This document shows positions 1 through 9,951 of a DNA stretch of 64,000 nt, one piece after another. The notes beneath the pieces are model-generated. The model was given only the letters and a program-made list of their open reading frames with translations, was not told the DNA's origin and searched no databases. This DNA is from an uncultured Roseobacter sp. Its GTDB lineage: Bacteria; Pseudomonadota; Alphaproteobacteria; Rhodobacterales; Rhodobacteraceae. Within the stretch, counting starts at the first letter, position 1; the number at the start of each line of letters is the position of its first letter. A program made the position numbers and the translations under genes. The stretch lies in assembly GCF_947492555.1 (NCBI RefSeq), contig NZ_CANLNE010000002.1:1045501-1109500 (forward strand). Direction: 5' to 3'.

Positions 1-189
1 GAGCGTTTTCGCGCCTCCCTGAAGCTGGCGAAACTGCCGCGCAACTCTTCGGCCGTGCGTCTGCACAACCGCTGCCAGTTGACCGGTCGTCCACACGCTT
101 ACTATCGCAAACTGAAAATTTCGCGGATCGCGCTGCGGGACCTTGGCTCGAACGGCCAGATCCCCGGCATGGTCAAGTCGAGCTGGTAA
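1..189 (+). CDS. rpsN: 30S ribosomal protein S14, 3' part
   Basis: Only the last 62 codons are present; the gene enters from the left edge in frame 1 and stops at TAA 187-189. S14 is a small-subunit head protein. The tail reads [18 protein letters not shown] and ends GMVKSSW, which is the normal S14 C-terminus. The CxxC zinc pairs of the zinc-binding S14 type are absent in the visible part, so this is the zinc-independent form. It is the first visible gene of the spc block, and its stop codon overlaps the Shine-Dalgarno sequence of rpsH. Confidence 0.95.
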   Translation, partial: ERFRASLKLAKLPRNSSAVRLHNRCQLTGRPHAYYRKLKISRIALRDLGSNGQIPGMVKSSW

Positions 190-201
190 GGAGCGCATCA
201 G

Positions 202-594
202 ATGAACGATCCTATCGCAGATATGCTGACACGCATCCGTAACTCCTCGATGCGCGGTAAATCCACCGTCCACACGCCTGCTTCCAAGCTGCGCGCCTGG
301 GTGCTGGATGTGCTGGCGGACGAGGGCTACATCCGTGGCTATGAGAAAACCACCGGTGCCGACGGCCACCCGGCCATCGAGATCAGCCTGAAGTACTACG
401 AAGGCGAACCTGTCATTCGCGAGCTCAAGCGGGTCTCCAAGCCCGGTCGTCGCGTCTACATGGGCGTCAATGACATCCCGGTTGTCCGTCAGGGCCTCGG
501 CGTGTCGATTGTCTCCACCCCCAAGGGTGTGATGTCGGACCAAGCAGCACGCAGCGCCAACGTTGGTGGCGAAGTGCTCTGCACCGTCTTCTAA
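202..594 (+). CDS. rpsH: 30S ribosomal protein S8
   Basis: This 130-residue protein has the usual length for S8, which binds the central domain of 16S rRNA and in many bacteria acts as translational repressor of the spc operon. It opens with [14 protein letters not shown] and ends with the S8 signature [13 protein letters not shown] followed by GGEVLCTVF. The start is supported by AAGGAG at 188-193, nine bases ahead of the ATG. It lies 12 bases after rpsN and 10 bases before rplF, so it is translated from the same polycistronic message. Confidence 0.97.
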   Translation: MNDPIADMLTRIRNSSMRGKSTVHTPASKLRAWVLDVLADEGYIRGYEKTTGADGHPAIEISLKYYEGEPVIRELKRVSKPGRRVYMGVNDIPVVRQGLGVSIVSTPKGVMSDQAARSANVGGEVLCTVF

Positions 595-604
595 GGAGGG
601 GCTC

Positions 605-1138
605 ATGTCTCGTATTGGTAAAAAACCGGTCGACCTGCCCAGCGGTGTATCCGCCTCCGTGAGCGGTCAGACCATCGAAGTGAAGGGCCCCAAGGGGACC
701 CGGTCCTTCAAGGCCACGGATGATGTGACCCTGAAGGTTGAGGACAATGTGATCAACATCGAGCCACGCGGCAAATCCAAGCGCGCGCGGCAGCAGTGGG
801 GCATGTCCCGCACGATGGTGGCGAACCTTGTCACCGGCGTCACCGAGGGTTTCAAGAAAGAGCTGGAGATCCAGGGTGTGGGTTACCGGGCGCAGATGCA
901 GGGCAATACCCTGAAGCTGAACCTCGGCCTCAGCCACGACGTGGATTACACGGCGCCTGAAGGGGTGACCGTGACGGCTCCGAAACAGACTGAGATTGTG
1001 GTGGAAGGCATTGACGAACAGCTTGTTGGTCAGGTTGCCGCGAACATCCGCGCTTGGCGTAAGCCCGAGCCCTACAAGGGCAAAGGCATCCGCTACAAGG
1101 GCGAGTTCATCTTCCGCAAAGAAGGCAAGAAGAAGTAA
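605..1138 (+). CDS. rplF: 50S ribosomal protein L6
   Basis: The product is 177 residues, normal for L6, a large-subunit protein near the factor-binding region. It begins [15 protein letters not shown] and carries the C-terminal L6 signature [14 protein letters not shown] before a basic tail. The ATG at 605 is chosen over an in-frame upstream codon at 563, because 563 would start inside rpsH and because a strong AAGGAGGGG lies directly ahead of 605. The rplR start follows 11 bases after the stop. Confidence 0.97.
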   Translation: MSRIGKKPVDLPSGVSASVSGQTIEVKGPKGTRSFKATDDVTLKVEDNVINIEPRGKSKRARQQWGMSRTMVANLVTGVTEGFKKELEIQGVGYRAQMQGNTLKLNLGLSHDVDYTAPEGVTVTAPKQTEIVVEGIDEQLVGQVAANIRAWRKPEPYKGKGIRYKGEFIFRKEGKKK

Positions 1139-1149
1139 GGACGCAAACA

Positions 1150-1509
1150 ATGGCAAACAGCAAAAGAGACCTGTTCTTGAAGCGCCGCCTGCGCGTTCGG
1201 AACAAACTGCGCAAGGTAAACGCGGGGCGCGTGCGCCTCTCCGTGCACCGCTCCAGCAAGAACATCAGCGTACAGCTGATCGACGACGTGGCGGGCACAA
1301 CGCTTGCCTCCGCCTCGACGCTGGAAAAGGCGCTGGGTGTGGTTGGCAAGAACAACATCGAAGCAGCCACCAAGGTGGGTGCAGCGATTGCCGAGCGCGC
1401 AAAGAAAGCCGGTGTGGAAGAAGCCTATTTCGACCGTGGCGGGTTCCTCTTTCACGGGAAGGTCAAGGCCGTGGCCGACGCCGCCCGCGAAGGCGGTCTG
1501 AAAATCTAA
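1150..1509 (+). CDS. rplR: 50S ribosomal protein L18
   Basis: At 119 residues this is a standard-length L18, which binds 5S rRNA in the central protuberance. Recognisable blocks are the basic start [38 protein letters not shown] and the end [19 protein letters not shown]. The start has AAGGACG upstream. It is followed by a 173-base gap before rpsE, unusually long for this operon; that gap holds a long hairpin (1523-1560). Confidence 0.97.
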   Translation: MANSKRDLFLKRRLRVRNKLRKVNAGRVRLSVHRSSKNISVQLIDDVAGTTLASASTLEKALGVVGKNNIEAATKVGAAIAERAKKAGVEEAYFDRGGFLFHGKVKAVADAAREGGLKI

Positions 1510-1522
1510 GGTACGGTGGCCC

Positions 1523-1560
1523 AAGGCCCACCCTACCTGCATGCGGGTAAGGTGGGCTTT
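1523..1560 (+). repeat. Long hairpin / short palindromic repeat between rplR and rpsE
   Basis: An imperfect inverted repeat centres near 1541. The left arm GGCCCACCCTACC pairs with GGTAAGGTGGGC, allowing G-U pairs, and CTTTC follows. A shorter relative with the same GGTGGGCTTTCAGG core lies at 20165-20192 between two convergent genes. The shared core suggests a dispersed intergenic palindrome that can also act as a weak terminator or mRNA stabiliser. Here it sits inside a ribosomal operon, so strong termination would be surprising. Confidence 0.5.
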
Positions 1561-1682
1561 CAGGCAGCCGTTGTTTGAGAAAGCGCAGGCGGCTGTGATG
1601 GCCGCCTCGATGATCCGGGGGCATTCTGCTCACTTGGGTTGAGACAAACGGGCGCTTGCCCAGATATCAAAGGATGTTCTCT

Positions 1683-2261
1683 ATGGCAGAACGTGATAAC
1701 CGTCGTGGCAGAGGCCGCGATCGTGACGAAGCACCGGAATTCGCCGACCGTCTGGTCGCGATCAACCGCGTGTCCAAAACCGTAAAAGGTGGTAAGCGCT
1801 TTGGGTTTGCAGCCCTCGTGGTTGTGGGTGACCAGAAAGGCCGCGTCGGCTTTGGCAAAGGTAAAGCGAAAGAGGTCCCCGAGGCCATTCGCAAAGCCAC
1901 CGAGCAGGCCAAGCGCCAGATGATCCGCGTGCAGTTGCGAGAAGGCCGCACCCTGCACCACGACATGGAAGGCCGTCATGGCGCCGGTAAAGTGGTCATG
2001 CGCACAGCGCCTGAGGGTACTGGTATTATTGCCGGTGGTCCGATGCGTGCCGTGTTCGAAATGCTGGGCGTGAAGGACGTTGTTTCCAAATCCATCGGCT
2101 CGCAGAACCCCTATAACATGATCCGCGCCACCATGGACGGATTGCGGAAAGAAAGCAGCCCACGGTCGGTCGCACAACGTCGCGGCAAGAAAGTGGCGGA
2201 CATTCTGCCCAAGCGGGAAGACAACGTAGAGTCCTCCGCGCAAGTGGCTGAGGAGGCATAA
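1683..2261 (+). CDS. rpsE: 30S ribosomal protein S5
   Basis: S5 lies at the mRNA entry site of the small subunit and contributes to translational accuracy. The 192-residue product has an Arg/Asp-rich N-terminal extension, the double-stranded-RNA-binding part [20 protein letters not shown], and the [14 protein letters not shown] block. It is somewhat longer than the E. coli protein. ATG 1683 is preferred (AAAGGA at 1669-1674, 8 bases spacing). In-frame starts at 1656 and 1674 would overlap or precede that ribosome-binding site. rpmD follows after 2 bases. Confidence 0.96.
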   Translation: MAERDNRRGRGRDRDEAPEFADRLVAINRVSKTVKGGKRFGFAALVVVGDQKGRVGFGKGKAKEVPEAIRKATEQAKRQMIRVQLREGRTLHHDMEGRHGAGKVVMRTAPEGTGIIAGGPMRAVFEMLGVKDVVSKSIGSQNPYNMIRATMDGLRKESSPRSVAQRRGKKVADILPKREDNVESSAQVAEEA

Positions 2262-2263
2262 GC

Positions 2264-2452
2264 ATGGCCAAGACTATTGTTGTAAAACAGATCGGCTCCC
2301 CGATCCGCCGCCCCGCCAAACAGCGTGCAACGCTGATCGGCCTGGGTTTGAACAAGATGCACAAGACCCGCGAGCTCGAAGACACGCCTTCCGTGCGCGG
2401 CATGATCAACTCGATCAGCCACATGGTCGAGATCGTGGAAGAGAAGGGCTGA
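2264..2452 (+). CDS. rpmD: 50S ribosomal protein L30
   Basis: This 62-residue protein matches L30, a small large-subunit protein, with the signature [20 protein letters not shown] followed by [19 protein letters not shown]. The start follows the rpsE stop by two bases and uses the GAGGCATAAGC region as ribosome-binding site. In related genomes rplO normally comes next. Here it is displaced about 1 kb by an intrinsic terminator and a minus-strand gene. Confidence 0.96.
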   Translation: MAKTIVVKQIGSPIRRPAKQRATLIGLGLNKMHKTRELEDTPSVRGMINSISHMVEIVEEKG

Positions 2453-2479
2453 GCTTCTCTCGTTATTGAGATTGATTAC

Positions 2480-2508
2480 GCCTCGCAGGAAACTGCGGGG
2501 CGTTTTCT
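2480..2508 (+). terminator. Intrinsic terminator after rpmD
   Basis: GCCTCGCAG (2480-2488), a GAAA tetraloop and CTGCGGGGC (2493-2501) form a nine-pair stem with one G-U pair, followed by GTTTTCT. This is a canonical rho-independent terminator on the + strand. It would separate rpsN-rpmD from rplO-secY-adk in transcription. Confidence 0.8.
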
Positions 2509-3094
2509 ATCTTTTCAGCACCAGCTCATTCTGGTGTATTTGGTCAGCCTCAATTCGAATAACTTGAAATCTTGCCAAAGTGTCTAGCGTTTCATGAAAC
2601 TGAGCTTTTGAGAGAGGCGAACCTCTCCGTTGCTCAATATAATTTGAAGTTACTCGATAGGCAGCCCCAGTTTCCGACGGCAATGAGCACCTTTCATAGA
2701 GTGAGTAAAAGACAAGGGTCTCTATCTCATCGAAATCTACTGTCGATCCAGCAAGACCAAATCGCACAATCTTGTAGGCAATGAGATATCCCGTGACTCC
2801 GTCAAGTGCTGTCTCCAAAGCGACCCCGACAATATCAAGTTCGTCCAAAAACTTTTTTAGATTAAAACGAAAGTTGCCAACCTTGCGTGACTTCATTCGA
2901 CCAGGCTTGAATGTGTTATCAAAGGTTATGAATCGTGTTTCGTACTTTTGCTCTTCTTCTTCGACTTCGATGATTGGAAATGAAAGATACGATCCTAAGG
3001 CTTCCAGCTTCGATGATACATCGCCGTCATTCACTGACAGCTGCTGCTGCAGAACTGCTTTGACGGCTGATTTTTCTTTGCTCTCAACTAGCAT
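2507..3094 (-). CDS. Unknown cytoplasmic protein inserted in the ribosomal operon
   Basis: I do not recognise this family. The ATG start at 3094 gives 195 residues and has a GGAAAA element about 8 bases upstream. A GTG at 3151 would add 19 residues but lacks a visible ribosome-binding site. There is no signal peptide or membrane segment. An acidic run [14 protein letters not shown] lies near residue 42. The middle ([28 protein letters not shown]) looks helical, and the C-terminal third ([21 protein letters not shown]) resembles a helical or winged-helix-like module, a weak impression only. The base composition is clearly more AT-rich than that of the ribosomal genes, and it runs against them between a terminator and a cluster of hairpins, so it is probably acquired. 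Confidence 0.65.
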   Translation of the reverse strand: MLVESKEKSAVKAVLQQQLSVNDGDVSSKLEALGSYLSFPIIEVEEEEQKYETRFITFDNTFKPGRMKSRKVGNFRFNLKKFLDELDIVGVALETALDGVTGYLIAYKIVRFGLAGSTVDFDEIETLVFYSLYERCSLPSETGAAYRVTSNYIEQRRGSPLSKAQFHETLDTLARFQVIRIEADQIHQNELVLKR

Positions 3095-3172
3095 TTGACA
3101 GTTTTCCAGTTTGTTCGTTTTGTGGCGAATATGATAATCATTGCGGAGCACTTGGTGAACAAGAGATTAACG

Positions 3173-3313
3173 CCCGTGATCCCCGATCACGGGCAGCGCC
3201 CGACCACCCCTATGGGCGGGCGCTTCGCACCCGGGGGTCAACCCCACTGCGGCCTCAAAAGGTCGCCCGGACCTTTTGCAAGACGGCCTTCGCCCCGCGG
3301 TCGGGCGCTGCCC
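3173..3313. repeat. Cluster of nested inverted repeats ahead of rplO
   Basis: Three dyads are visible. CCCGTGATC (3173-3181), CCC, GATCACGGG (3185-3193) is a perfect nine-pair hairpin. GGGCAGCGCCCGACC (3191-3205) is matched exactly by its reverse complement at 3299-3313, about 93 bases apart. AAAAGGTC (3257-3264), GCCCG, GACCTTTT (3270-3277) is a perfect eight-pair hairpin inside that interval. The whole is GC-rich and non-coding. It could be a dispersed REP-like element, an mRNA structure of the rplO-secY message, or a scar of the neighbouring insertion. Confidence 0.6.
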
Positions 3314-3459
3314 TTCCGTTCTGGCCAAACTGGCCCTTGATCCACGTCCAAAGGGCGTCTATACGCCCACGATCACCCAATGGGGTGACAGAGAATCGAA
3401 ACGCCGTGTTTGCCCGCTCCCGTCGCTGGGGGGTACATCCGGCCAAAGGAGAAGCGACA

Positions 3460-3942
3460 ATGAAACTGAATGAACTGTCTGACAACGCAGGCGCCACCAA
3501 GAAACGCAAGCGCGTCGGTCGTGGCCCAGGTTCCGGCACCGGTAAAATGGGTGGCCGCGGGATCAAAGGTCAGAAATCCCGCTCGGGCGTGGCGATTAAC
3601 GGGTATGAAGGCGGGCAGATGCCGCTCTACCAACGCCTACCGAAGCGTGGCTTCAACAAGCCGAACCGCAAGCAATATGCCGTCGTGAACCTCGGCCTGA
3701 TCCAGAAATTCATCGACGCCAAGAAGATCGACGTCAAGAAAGCGATCACCGAGGACGTTCTGATTGAGTCCGGCCTGATCCGTCGCAAGCGCGATGGCAT
3801 CCGTGTTCTGGCCAAGGGTGACGTGACGGCAAAGCTGGACCTGACGGTCACAGGCGCGTCCAAATCCGCCATCGAAGCGGTGGAAAAAGCGGGCGGATCG
3901 CTGACCGTGGCGGCGCCGGTCGCGGAAACGTCAGAGGCCTGA
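3460..3942 (+). CDS. rplO: 50S ribosomal protein L15
   Basis: L15 is an early-to-middle assembly protein of the large subunit. The 160 residues start [18 protein letters not shown] and show the Gly-rich [20 protein letters not shown] segment in two parts, then the L15 core [18 protein letters not shown] 3460 follows AAAGGAGAAG. Possible in-frame starts upstream would read through non-coding hairpin DNA. Since a terminator precedes it after rpmD, it should have its own promoter in 3095-3450, which I could not pinpoint. Confidence 0.97.
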   Translation: MKLNELSDNAGATKKRKRVGRGPGSGTGKMGGRGIKGQKSRSGVAINGYEGGQMPLYQRLPKRGFNKPNRKQYAVVNLGLIQKFIDAKKIDVKKAITEDVLIESGLIRRKRDGIRVLAKGDVTAKLDLTVTGASKSAIEAVEKAGGSLTVAAPVAETSEA

Positions 3943-4005
3943 CGGCCTAGTTCAGGCTTGTGGGCGGCGTCATCGCCGCTTACATAGTCTTTCAAGTTTT
4001 CCCGA

Positions 4006-4038
4006 ACGCCGCCCGCCGGAAAACGGCTCGGGCGGCGT
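4006..4038 (+). promoter_or_regulatory. Perfect hairpin in the rplO-secY leader
   Basis: ACGCCGCCCG (4006-4015) and CGGGCGGCGT (4029-4038) are exact complements around a 13-base loop that itself contains CCG/CGG. No T-run follows, so it is not a standard terminator. Its end lies 25 bases before the secY ATG and just upstream of the AAGAGAG ribosome-binding site, where it could influence mRNA stability or secY translation. Confidence 0.5.
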
Positions 4039-4063
4039 GTCCGTATCAAAAGAGAGCCCGTTC

Positions 4064-5427
<1,364 letters not shown>

Positions 5428-5431
<4 letters not shown>

Positions 5432-6075
5432 ATATTATCCTACTGGGGCCTCCCGGGGCTGGCAAAGGGACGCAGGCGCGTCACCTCGTAGACACACGCG
5501 GCATGGTGCAGCTCAGCACCGGTGATATGCTGCGCGAGGCCAAGGACAGCGGCACGGAAATGGGTAACATCGTGGCGGACGTCATGGCCCGCGGCGCGCT
5601 TGTGACCGACGAGATCGTAATCGGGTTGATCAAGGAAAAGCTGCAGACCGTCAAAGCCAGCGGATTTATCTTTGATGGCTTCCCGCGCACGCTGGCGCAG
5701 GCAGATGCCCTGGGCGACCTGCTTGAGAGCCAGAATGAGACCCTCGACGCGGTGATCGAGATGCGTGTGGATGACGCAGCACTTGTGGCGCGGATCGTCG
5801 CGCGCTCGACCTGCGCGATGTGCGGTGAGGTCTATAACGACAACACCAAGCCAATCCCGGCGGATGGCAAATGTACCAATTGCGGGGGCACCGAGTTCAA
5901 ACGCCGCGCGGATGACAATGAAGAAAGCCTCAAGACCCGCCTGATGGAATACTACAAGCAAACCTCGCCGCTGATCGGGTATTACTATGCCAAAGACATG
6001 CTCTCGCGCGTGGATGGGCTGGGCAGCATTGATGCCGTCCAGGGCGAAATCGGCGCGGCGCTCGACGCATCCTGA
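5428..6075 (+). CDS. adk: Adenylate kinase, zinc-binding LID
   Basis: It catalyses ATP + AMP = 2 ADP in the cytoplasm. The 215 residues show the P-loop [12 protein letters not shown] at residues 5-16, the AMP-binding [10 protein letters not shown], and a LID with two CxxC pairs (CAMC and CTNC, 16 residues apart). This four-cysteine LID binds zinc in the Paracoccus denitrificans enzyme and in Gram-positive enzymes. The ATG overlaps the secY stop by four bases. In related genomes rpsM follows directly; here a minus-strand gene comes between. Confidence 0.97.
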
Positions 6076-6104
6076 CGAACCGGGGCGACTGGCACTCCGT
6101 TGTG

Positions 6105-7043
6105 CTAGACTTGATCGGGCCTTCTGATCTGTTTTGCAAAGTCAGGTAGGCGCTTTTTGATAAAGTCGTAGAACTTGGTGTTGCGCTCGTTTGTGTCGGT
6201 CACGCCTTGAATATGCAGGATGGCGGCTTTGAGGACGGAGACCACCTGCTTGTTGGTCTCGAATTTTGCGGCAATTCCCCGGGACGGATGCCATCCCTGC
6301 ACCTTTCCATTACTCACTCTCTTGAAAACCTCGAAGAGGGTCAGGTTGTCGGGAGGATCAGCGGCCTCGGTGTCAAAGGCGCTTTCGTGGCTCGGGACCG
6401 GGGTGACCCAGTCAGGCAGCTTGTCGACAGGCGTATTGATCAAATAGTTCGAAAGCCACAATTTTCGGGTGCGGCGGTATCGATCTGATGCTTCTTTGCG
6501 CCTTTCCTCGTTGTCTTTTTTGGGGTCTGTCGCGTCATAGAGCAGTTTGAACAGACCCCTGTTTCTGTCACTGAACAGTTTAAACGCAACCTTTATGTCA
6601 ATGTTGAATTGGTGCGTCGCGGTCTTCTTTGGGTCATGTTTGCTCAATTCCGGCCCATGGCCGTGGGTCGTTCGGATCCGCCCGTTTGCGAAGTAAATGC
6701 TGCCGATCAGGCCGTCCTTGACGCTGGCGATGAGCTTGACCTTGGACTGTTCCTTGTAATCCTCCACGGCCCACTCCGGGACGCTTGAGCTTGTGGCCCA
6801 CGCAGGCGTCTCGTTCTGACCATAGTCGGGCAGGAACGGGCTGGAGGAGGTATCAACTTCGCGTTGCGCAACGGTGCTGGCCCGCGACTGCACCCGCCGC
6901 AGCTGTGTCACAGCGGCGCTGTCATCCGCTTTGGCCTGCAGTGCGCCCAGTGCAGGGCTGGCTTTGCCACCGGCTTGAGCAGGGCGGGGGGATGTATGTT
7001 TCATACGCTTGGAGGCAGGACGGGTGGTGGTGAGTTTTGACAT
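6105..7043 (-). CDS. Protein with QAKAD/QLRRVQ repeat N-terminus (injection-system cargo-like)
   Basis: A 312-residue protein of unknown function. Residues about 31-62 contain LGALQAKADDSAAVTQLRR followed by VQSRASTVAQR. This repeat style (ADxSxxVxQLxxLQ) is known from N-termini of proteins linked to extracellular contractile injection systems and polymorphic toxins. The rest is soluble and basic, with a GRIRTTHGHGPELSKHDPKK segment and helical KVAFKLFSDRNRGLFKLLYD; no catalytic motif is recognised. It has no signal peptide. The start at 7043 has AAGGGACC upstream. It sits alone on the minus strand between adk and rpsM, facing adk, with no sheath, baseplate or immunity gene nearby. The link to injection systems is inference from the N-terminal repeat only. 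Confidence 0.6.
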   Translation of the reverse strand: MSKLTTTRPASKRMKHTSPRPAQAGGKASPALGALQAKADDSAAVTQLRRVQSRASTVAQREVDTSSSPFLPDYGQNETPAWATSSSVPEWAVEDYKEQSKVKLIASVKDGLIGSIYFANGRIRTTHGHGPELSKHDPKKTATHQFNIDIKVAFKLFSDRNRGLFKLLYDATDPKKDNEERRKEASDRYRRTRKLWLSNYLINTPVDKLPDWVTPVPSHESAFDTEAADPPDNLTLFEVFKRVSNGKVQGWHPSRGIAAKFETNKQVVSVLKAAILHIQGVTDTNERNTKFYDFIKKRLPDFAKQIRRPDQV

Positions 7044-7354
7044 CGAAGGTCCCTTGACGGCAAACGGATACGATACAACCTAGCCTAGAGGTATTGAGGG
7101 GTCTATACTCGCGTGGGCTGTTGTCACCCGGCGAAGTTTGGCTGCCTGAAATGACATCGCATCGGCGGGTTGACGCCTGCGCCAAAACCCCATAACACGC
7201 GCTATCTCTAACGAGAATCAATTTGTCTCAACGGTCGCTCCCGCGAGGCAAGATCACCTGATCAGCTGACGCCCGATGCTCTTAAAAGACTCGGGCTTAC
7301 GTTGTGAAAAAAGGGTCTGGAACTACGGACCCGCAACGAAAAGGAATAGACCAC
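7044..7354. other. Non-coding stretch ahead of rpsM
   Basis: About 310 bases with no supportable gene. It must hold the divergent promoter of the 6105-7043 gene and probably a promoter for rpsM-rplQ, because the insertion separates rpsM from adk. A six-pair dyad GCCCGA (7272-7277) / TCGGGC lies close to rpsM. I found no convincing -35/-10 pair by eye. Confidence 0.4.
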
Positions 7355-7723
7355 GTGGCACGTATTGCCGGCGTAAACATCCCGACTGCAAAGCGGGTTC
7401 CCATCGCCCTCACATATATCACCGGTATCGGCAACACTTCGGCAAAGGCAATTTGCGAAGCGGTTGGTATCGACGCGACCCGCCGGGTCAACGAACTCTC
7501 CGACGCTGAAGTGTTGGCTGTGCGCGAGCACATCGACGCCAACTATACCGTCGAAGGTGACCTGCGTCGCGACACGCAGATGAACATCAAGCGCCTGATG
7601 GACCTTGGCTGCTACCGGGGCCTGCGCCACCGTCGCAACCTGCCGGTCCGCGGTCAGCGCACCCACACCAACGCTCGCACCCGCAAAGGCCCCGCAAAGG
7701 CCATTGCCGGTAAGAAGAAATAA
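7355..7723 (+). CDS. rpsM: 30S ribosomal protein S13
   Basis: S13 sits in the small-subunit head and contacts the P-site tRNA and the large subunit. The product has 122 residues and starts at GTG 7355 ([19 protein letters not shown]), preceded by AAAAGGAATAG. Translation from 7304 would prepend 17 residues foreign to S13. The signature [20 protein letters not shown] is complete. It starts the alpha-operon part (rpsM-rpsK-rpoA-rplQ). Confidence 0.96.
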   Translation: MARIAGVNIPTAKRVPIALTYITGIGNTSAKAICEAVGIDATRRVNELSDAEVLAVREHIDANYTVEGDLRRDTQMNIKRLMDLGCYRGLRHRRNLPVRGQRTHTNARTRKGPAKAIAGKKK

Positions 7724-7738
7724 GGGAGGGTCTGACCA

Positions 7739-8128
7739 ATGGCACGTGACAGAGTACGCGTTAAGAAAAAGGCCAGCAAGAACATCGCCGCCGGTGTGGC
7801 GCATGTGAACAGCTCTTTCAACAACACCAAGATCCTGATTTCCGATGTGCAGGGCAATGCGATCTCTTGGTCGTCGGCTGGCACCATGGGCTTCAAAGGC
7901 TCGCGGAAATCCACACCCTACGCGGCCCAGATGGCGGCAGAGGATGCGGGCCGCAAGGCGCAGGAACACGGCGTCAAGACGCTGGAAGTGGAAGTGCAGG
8001 GTCCCGGCTCTGGCCGTGAAAGCGCGCTGCGTGCTTTGGCCGCTGCCGGGTTCAACATCACCTCGATCCGCGACGTGACGCCGATGGCGCACAACGGCTG
8101 CCGCCCGCCGAAGCGCCGCCGCGTTTAA
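7739..8128 (+). CDS. rpsK: 30S ribosomal protein S11
   Basis: S11 lies in the small-subunit platform near the anti-Shine-Dalgarno region. The 129 residues include [35 protein letters not shown] and the conserved end [23 protein letters not shown] upstream of the ATG supports the start. The gap to rpsM is 15 bases. Confidence 0.97.
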   Translation: MARDRVRVKKKASKNIAAGVAHVNSSFNNTKILISDVQGNAISWSSAGTMGFKGSRKSTPYAAQMAAEDAGRKAQEHGVKTLEVEVQGPGSGRESALRALAAAGFNITSIRDVTPMAHNGCRPPKRRRV

Positions 8129-8241
8129 GCAGAAATTGACTATCGGGGCTGCGGGATTTCTCGCGGCCCCCATCCGCTTTTTTGAAACCTCGAGAGTCTT
8201 CGCCTTTAGGACATGGGGCGCCGGCAAGAATGGAGGGACGC

Positions 8242-9258
8242 ATGATCCACAAGAATTGGGCTGAATTGATTAAGCCGCAACAGCTTGACGTGAAACCGGG
8301 CAACGATCCGGCACGGCAGGCAACCGTGACCGCCGAACCGCTGGAGCGCGGCTTTGGTCTGACCATGGGCAACGCACTGCGCCGCGTGCTGATGAGCTCG
8401 CTGCAAGGGGCGGCGATCACCTCCGTTCAGATCGACAACGTGCTGCATGAGTTCTCCTCCGTGGCCGGTGTGCGCGAAGACGTGACCGACATCATCCTGA
8501 ACCTCAAGGGTGTATCCCTGCGCATGGAAGTCGAAGGGCCCAAGCGCCTGTCGATTTCAGCGAAAGGTCCGGGCGTTGTTACTGCGGGCGATATTTCGGA
8601 ATCGGCTGGCATTGACGTGCTGAACCGCGAACATGTGATCTGCCACCTCGATGACGGCGCTGATCTCTACATGGAACTGACCGTCAACCAGGGCAAAGGC
8701 TATGTCTCTTCCGAGAAAAACAAGCCCGAAGACGCGCCCATCGGCCTGATCCCGATCGATGCGATCTATTCGCCGGTCAAGAAAGTCAGCTATGATGTTC
8801 AGCCGACCCGTGAAGGTCAGGTGCTGGACTATGACAAGCTGACCATGAAAGTCGAAACGGATGGTTCGCTGACGCCAGACGACGCTGTAGCCTTTGCCGC
8901 GCGTATTCTGCAGGACCAGCTGGGCATCTTCGTCAACTTCGACGAGCCTGAGTCCGCCTCCCGCGCGGATGAGGATGATGGTCTTGAGTTCAACCCGCTG
9001 CTGCTGAAGAAAGTCGACGAGTTGGAACTGTCTGTCCGCTCGGCCAACTGCCTGAAAAACGACAACATTGTCTACATCGGTGATCTGATCCAGAAAACCG
9101 AAGCGGAAATGCTGCGCACGCCGAACTTTGGCCGTAAATCCCTGAACGAGATCAAGGAAGTGCTCTCGGGCATGGGTCTGCACCTCGGCATGGACGTCGA
9201 AGACTGGCCGCCAGACAACATCGAGGACCTGGCGAAGAAATTCGAAGATTCCTTCTAA
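8242..9258 (+). CDS. rpoA: RNA polymerase alpha subunit
   Basis: This is the assembly and promoter-UP-element-binding subunit of RNA polymerase. At 338 residues it has the usual alphaproteobacterial length. The N-terminal dimerisation domain contains [19 protein letters not shown]. The C-terminal DNA-binding domain carries [14 protein letters not shown] and [20 protein letters not shown] 8242 ([15 protein letters not shown]) follows a strong GGAGGGACGC; an upstream in-frame codon at 8182 lies in the untranslated gap after rpsK. Confidence 0.97.
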   Translation: MIHKNWAELIKPQQLDVKPGNDPARQATVTAEPLERGFGLTMGNALRRVLMSSLQGAAITSVQIDNVLHEFSSVAGVREDVTDIILNLKGVSLRMEVEGPKRLSISAKGPGVVTAGDISESAGIDVLNREHVICHLDDGADLYMELTVNQGKGYVSSEKNKPEDAPIGLIPIDAIYSPVKKVSYDVQPTREGQVLDYDKLTMKVETDGSLTPDDAVAFAARILQDQLGIFVNFDEPESASRADEDDGLEFNPLLLKKVDELELSVRSANCLKNDNIVYIGDLIQKTEAEMLRTPNFGRKSLNEIKEVLSGMGLHLGMDVEDWPPDNIEDLAKKFEDSF

Positions 9259-9413
9259 GGGGTCTTCACGGAGACACCCGCCTCTGGTGGGACAATGCCC
9301 GCGGGTGGCGGGGACGTACCGGGTCGCAAGGCCCCAAGGAGAACCGGGTGACACGCATCACCCGGTCAGACAAAGCAAAACCGCCCGTAGAGGGCACATT
9401 TAGGAGATAGAAA

Positions 9414-9833
9414 ATGCGTCACGCACGTGGATACCGCCGTCTGAACCGCACACATGAGCACCGCAAGGCGCTCTGGGCAAACATGGCCGGCTCGCTCATC
9501 GAACATGAGCAGATCAAGACAACCTTGCCAAAAGCCAAGGAACTGCGCCCGATCATCGAGAAGATGATCACGCTGGCAAAACGCGGCGATCTGCACGCGC
9601 GCCGTCAGGCCGCAGCCAAGCTGAAGCAGGACCAATATGTCACCAAGCTGTTTGACGTGCTGGGCCCGCGCTACAAGGACCGTCAGGGCGGTTACGTCCG
9701 CGTCCTGAAAGCAGGCTTCCGTTATGGCGACATGGCGCCGATGGCAATCATCGAGTTTGTGGATCGCGATCGCGACGCCAAAGGTGCCGCTGATAAGGCA
9801 CGCCTTGCGGCTGAGGATGCTGCGGAAGAGTAA
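9414..9833 (+). CDS. rplQ: 50S ribosomal protein L17
   Basis: L17 lies near the peptide exit tunnel. The 139 residues open [20 protein letters not shown] and continue through the L17 core [19 protein letters not shown] to an acidic, alanine-rich tail typical of alphaproteobacterial L17. TAGGAGATAG precedes the ATG. The gap to rpoA is 155 bases, and a clear terminator follows, so this is the operon's last gene. Confidence 0.97.
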   Translation: MRHARGYRRLNRTHEHRKALWANMAGSLIEHEQIKTTLPKAKELRPIIEKMITLAKRGDLHARRQAAAKLKQDQYVTKLFDVLGPRYKDRQGGYVRVLKAGFRYGDMAPMAIIEFVDRDRDAKGAADKARLAAEDAAEE

Positions 9834-9860
9834 GGCCCATCCGGTGGATGTGGTTGAAGG

Positions 9861-9887
9861 GCCCCTGCGGATGCAGGGGCTTTTTTT
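9861..9887 (+). terminator. Intrinsic terminator of the ribosomal/alpha operon
   Basis: GCCCCTGC (9861-9868), loop GGAT, GCAGGGGC (9873-9880) is a perfect eight-pair GC-rich stem followed by seven T (9881-9887). It is a textbook rho-independent terminator 27 bases after rplQ. Confidence 0.93.
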
Positions 9888-9951
9888 GTTCGGGTGGGCA
9901 ACTTTGGGGTTGCTTGCAATTCGACCGGGTCGTTTGCATATTTTGGGAACA

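Noticed and set aside
467-1156. Long minus-strand open frame opposite rplF
   Set aside because: It is the mirror of real ribosomal genes in a GC-rich genome, with low-complexity Arg/His/Leu content and no ribosome-binding site.
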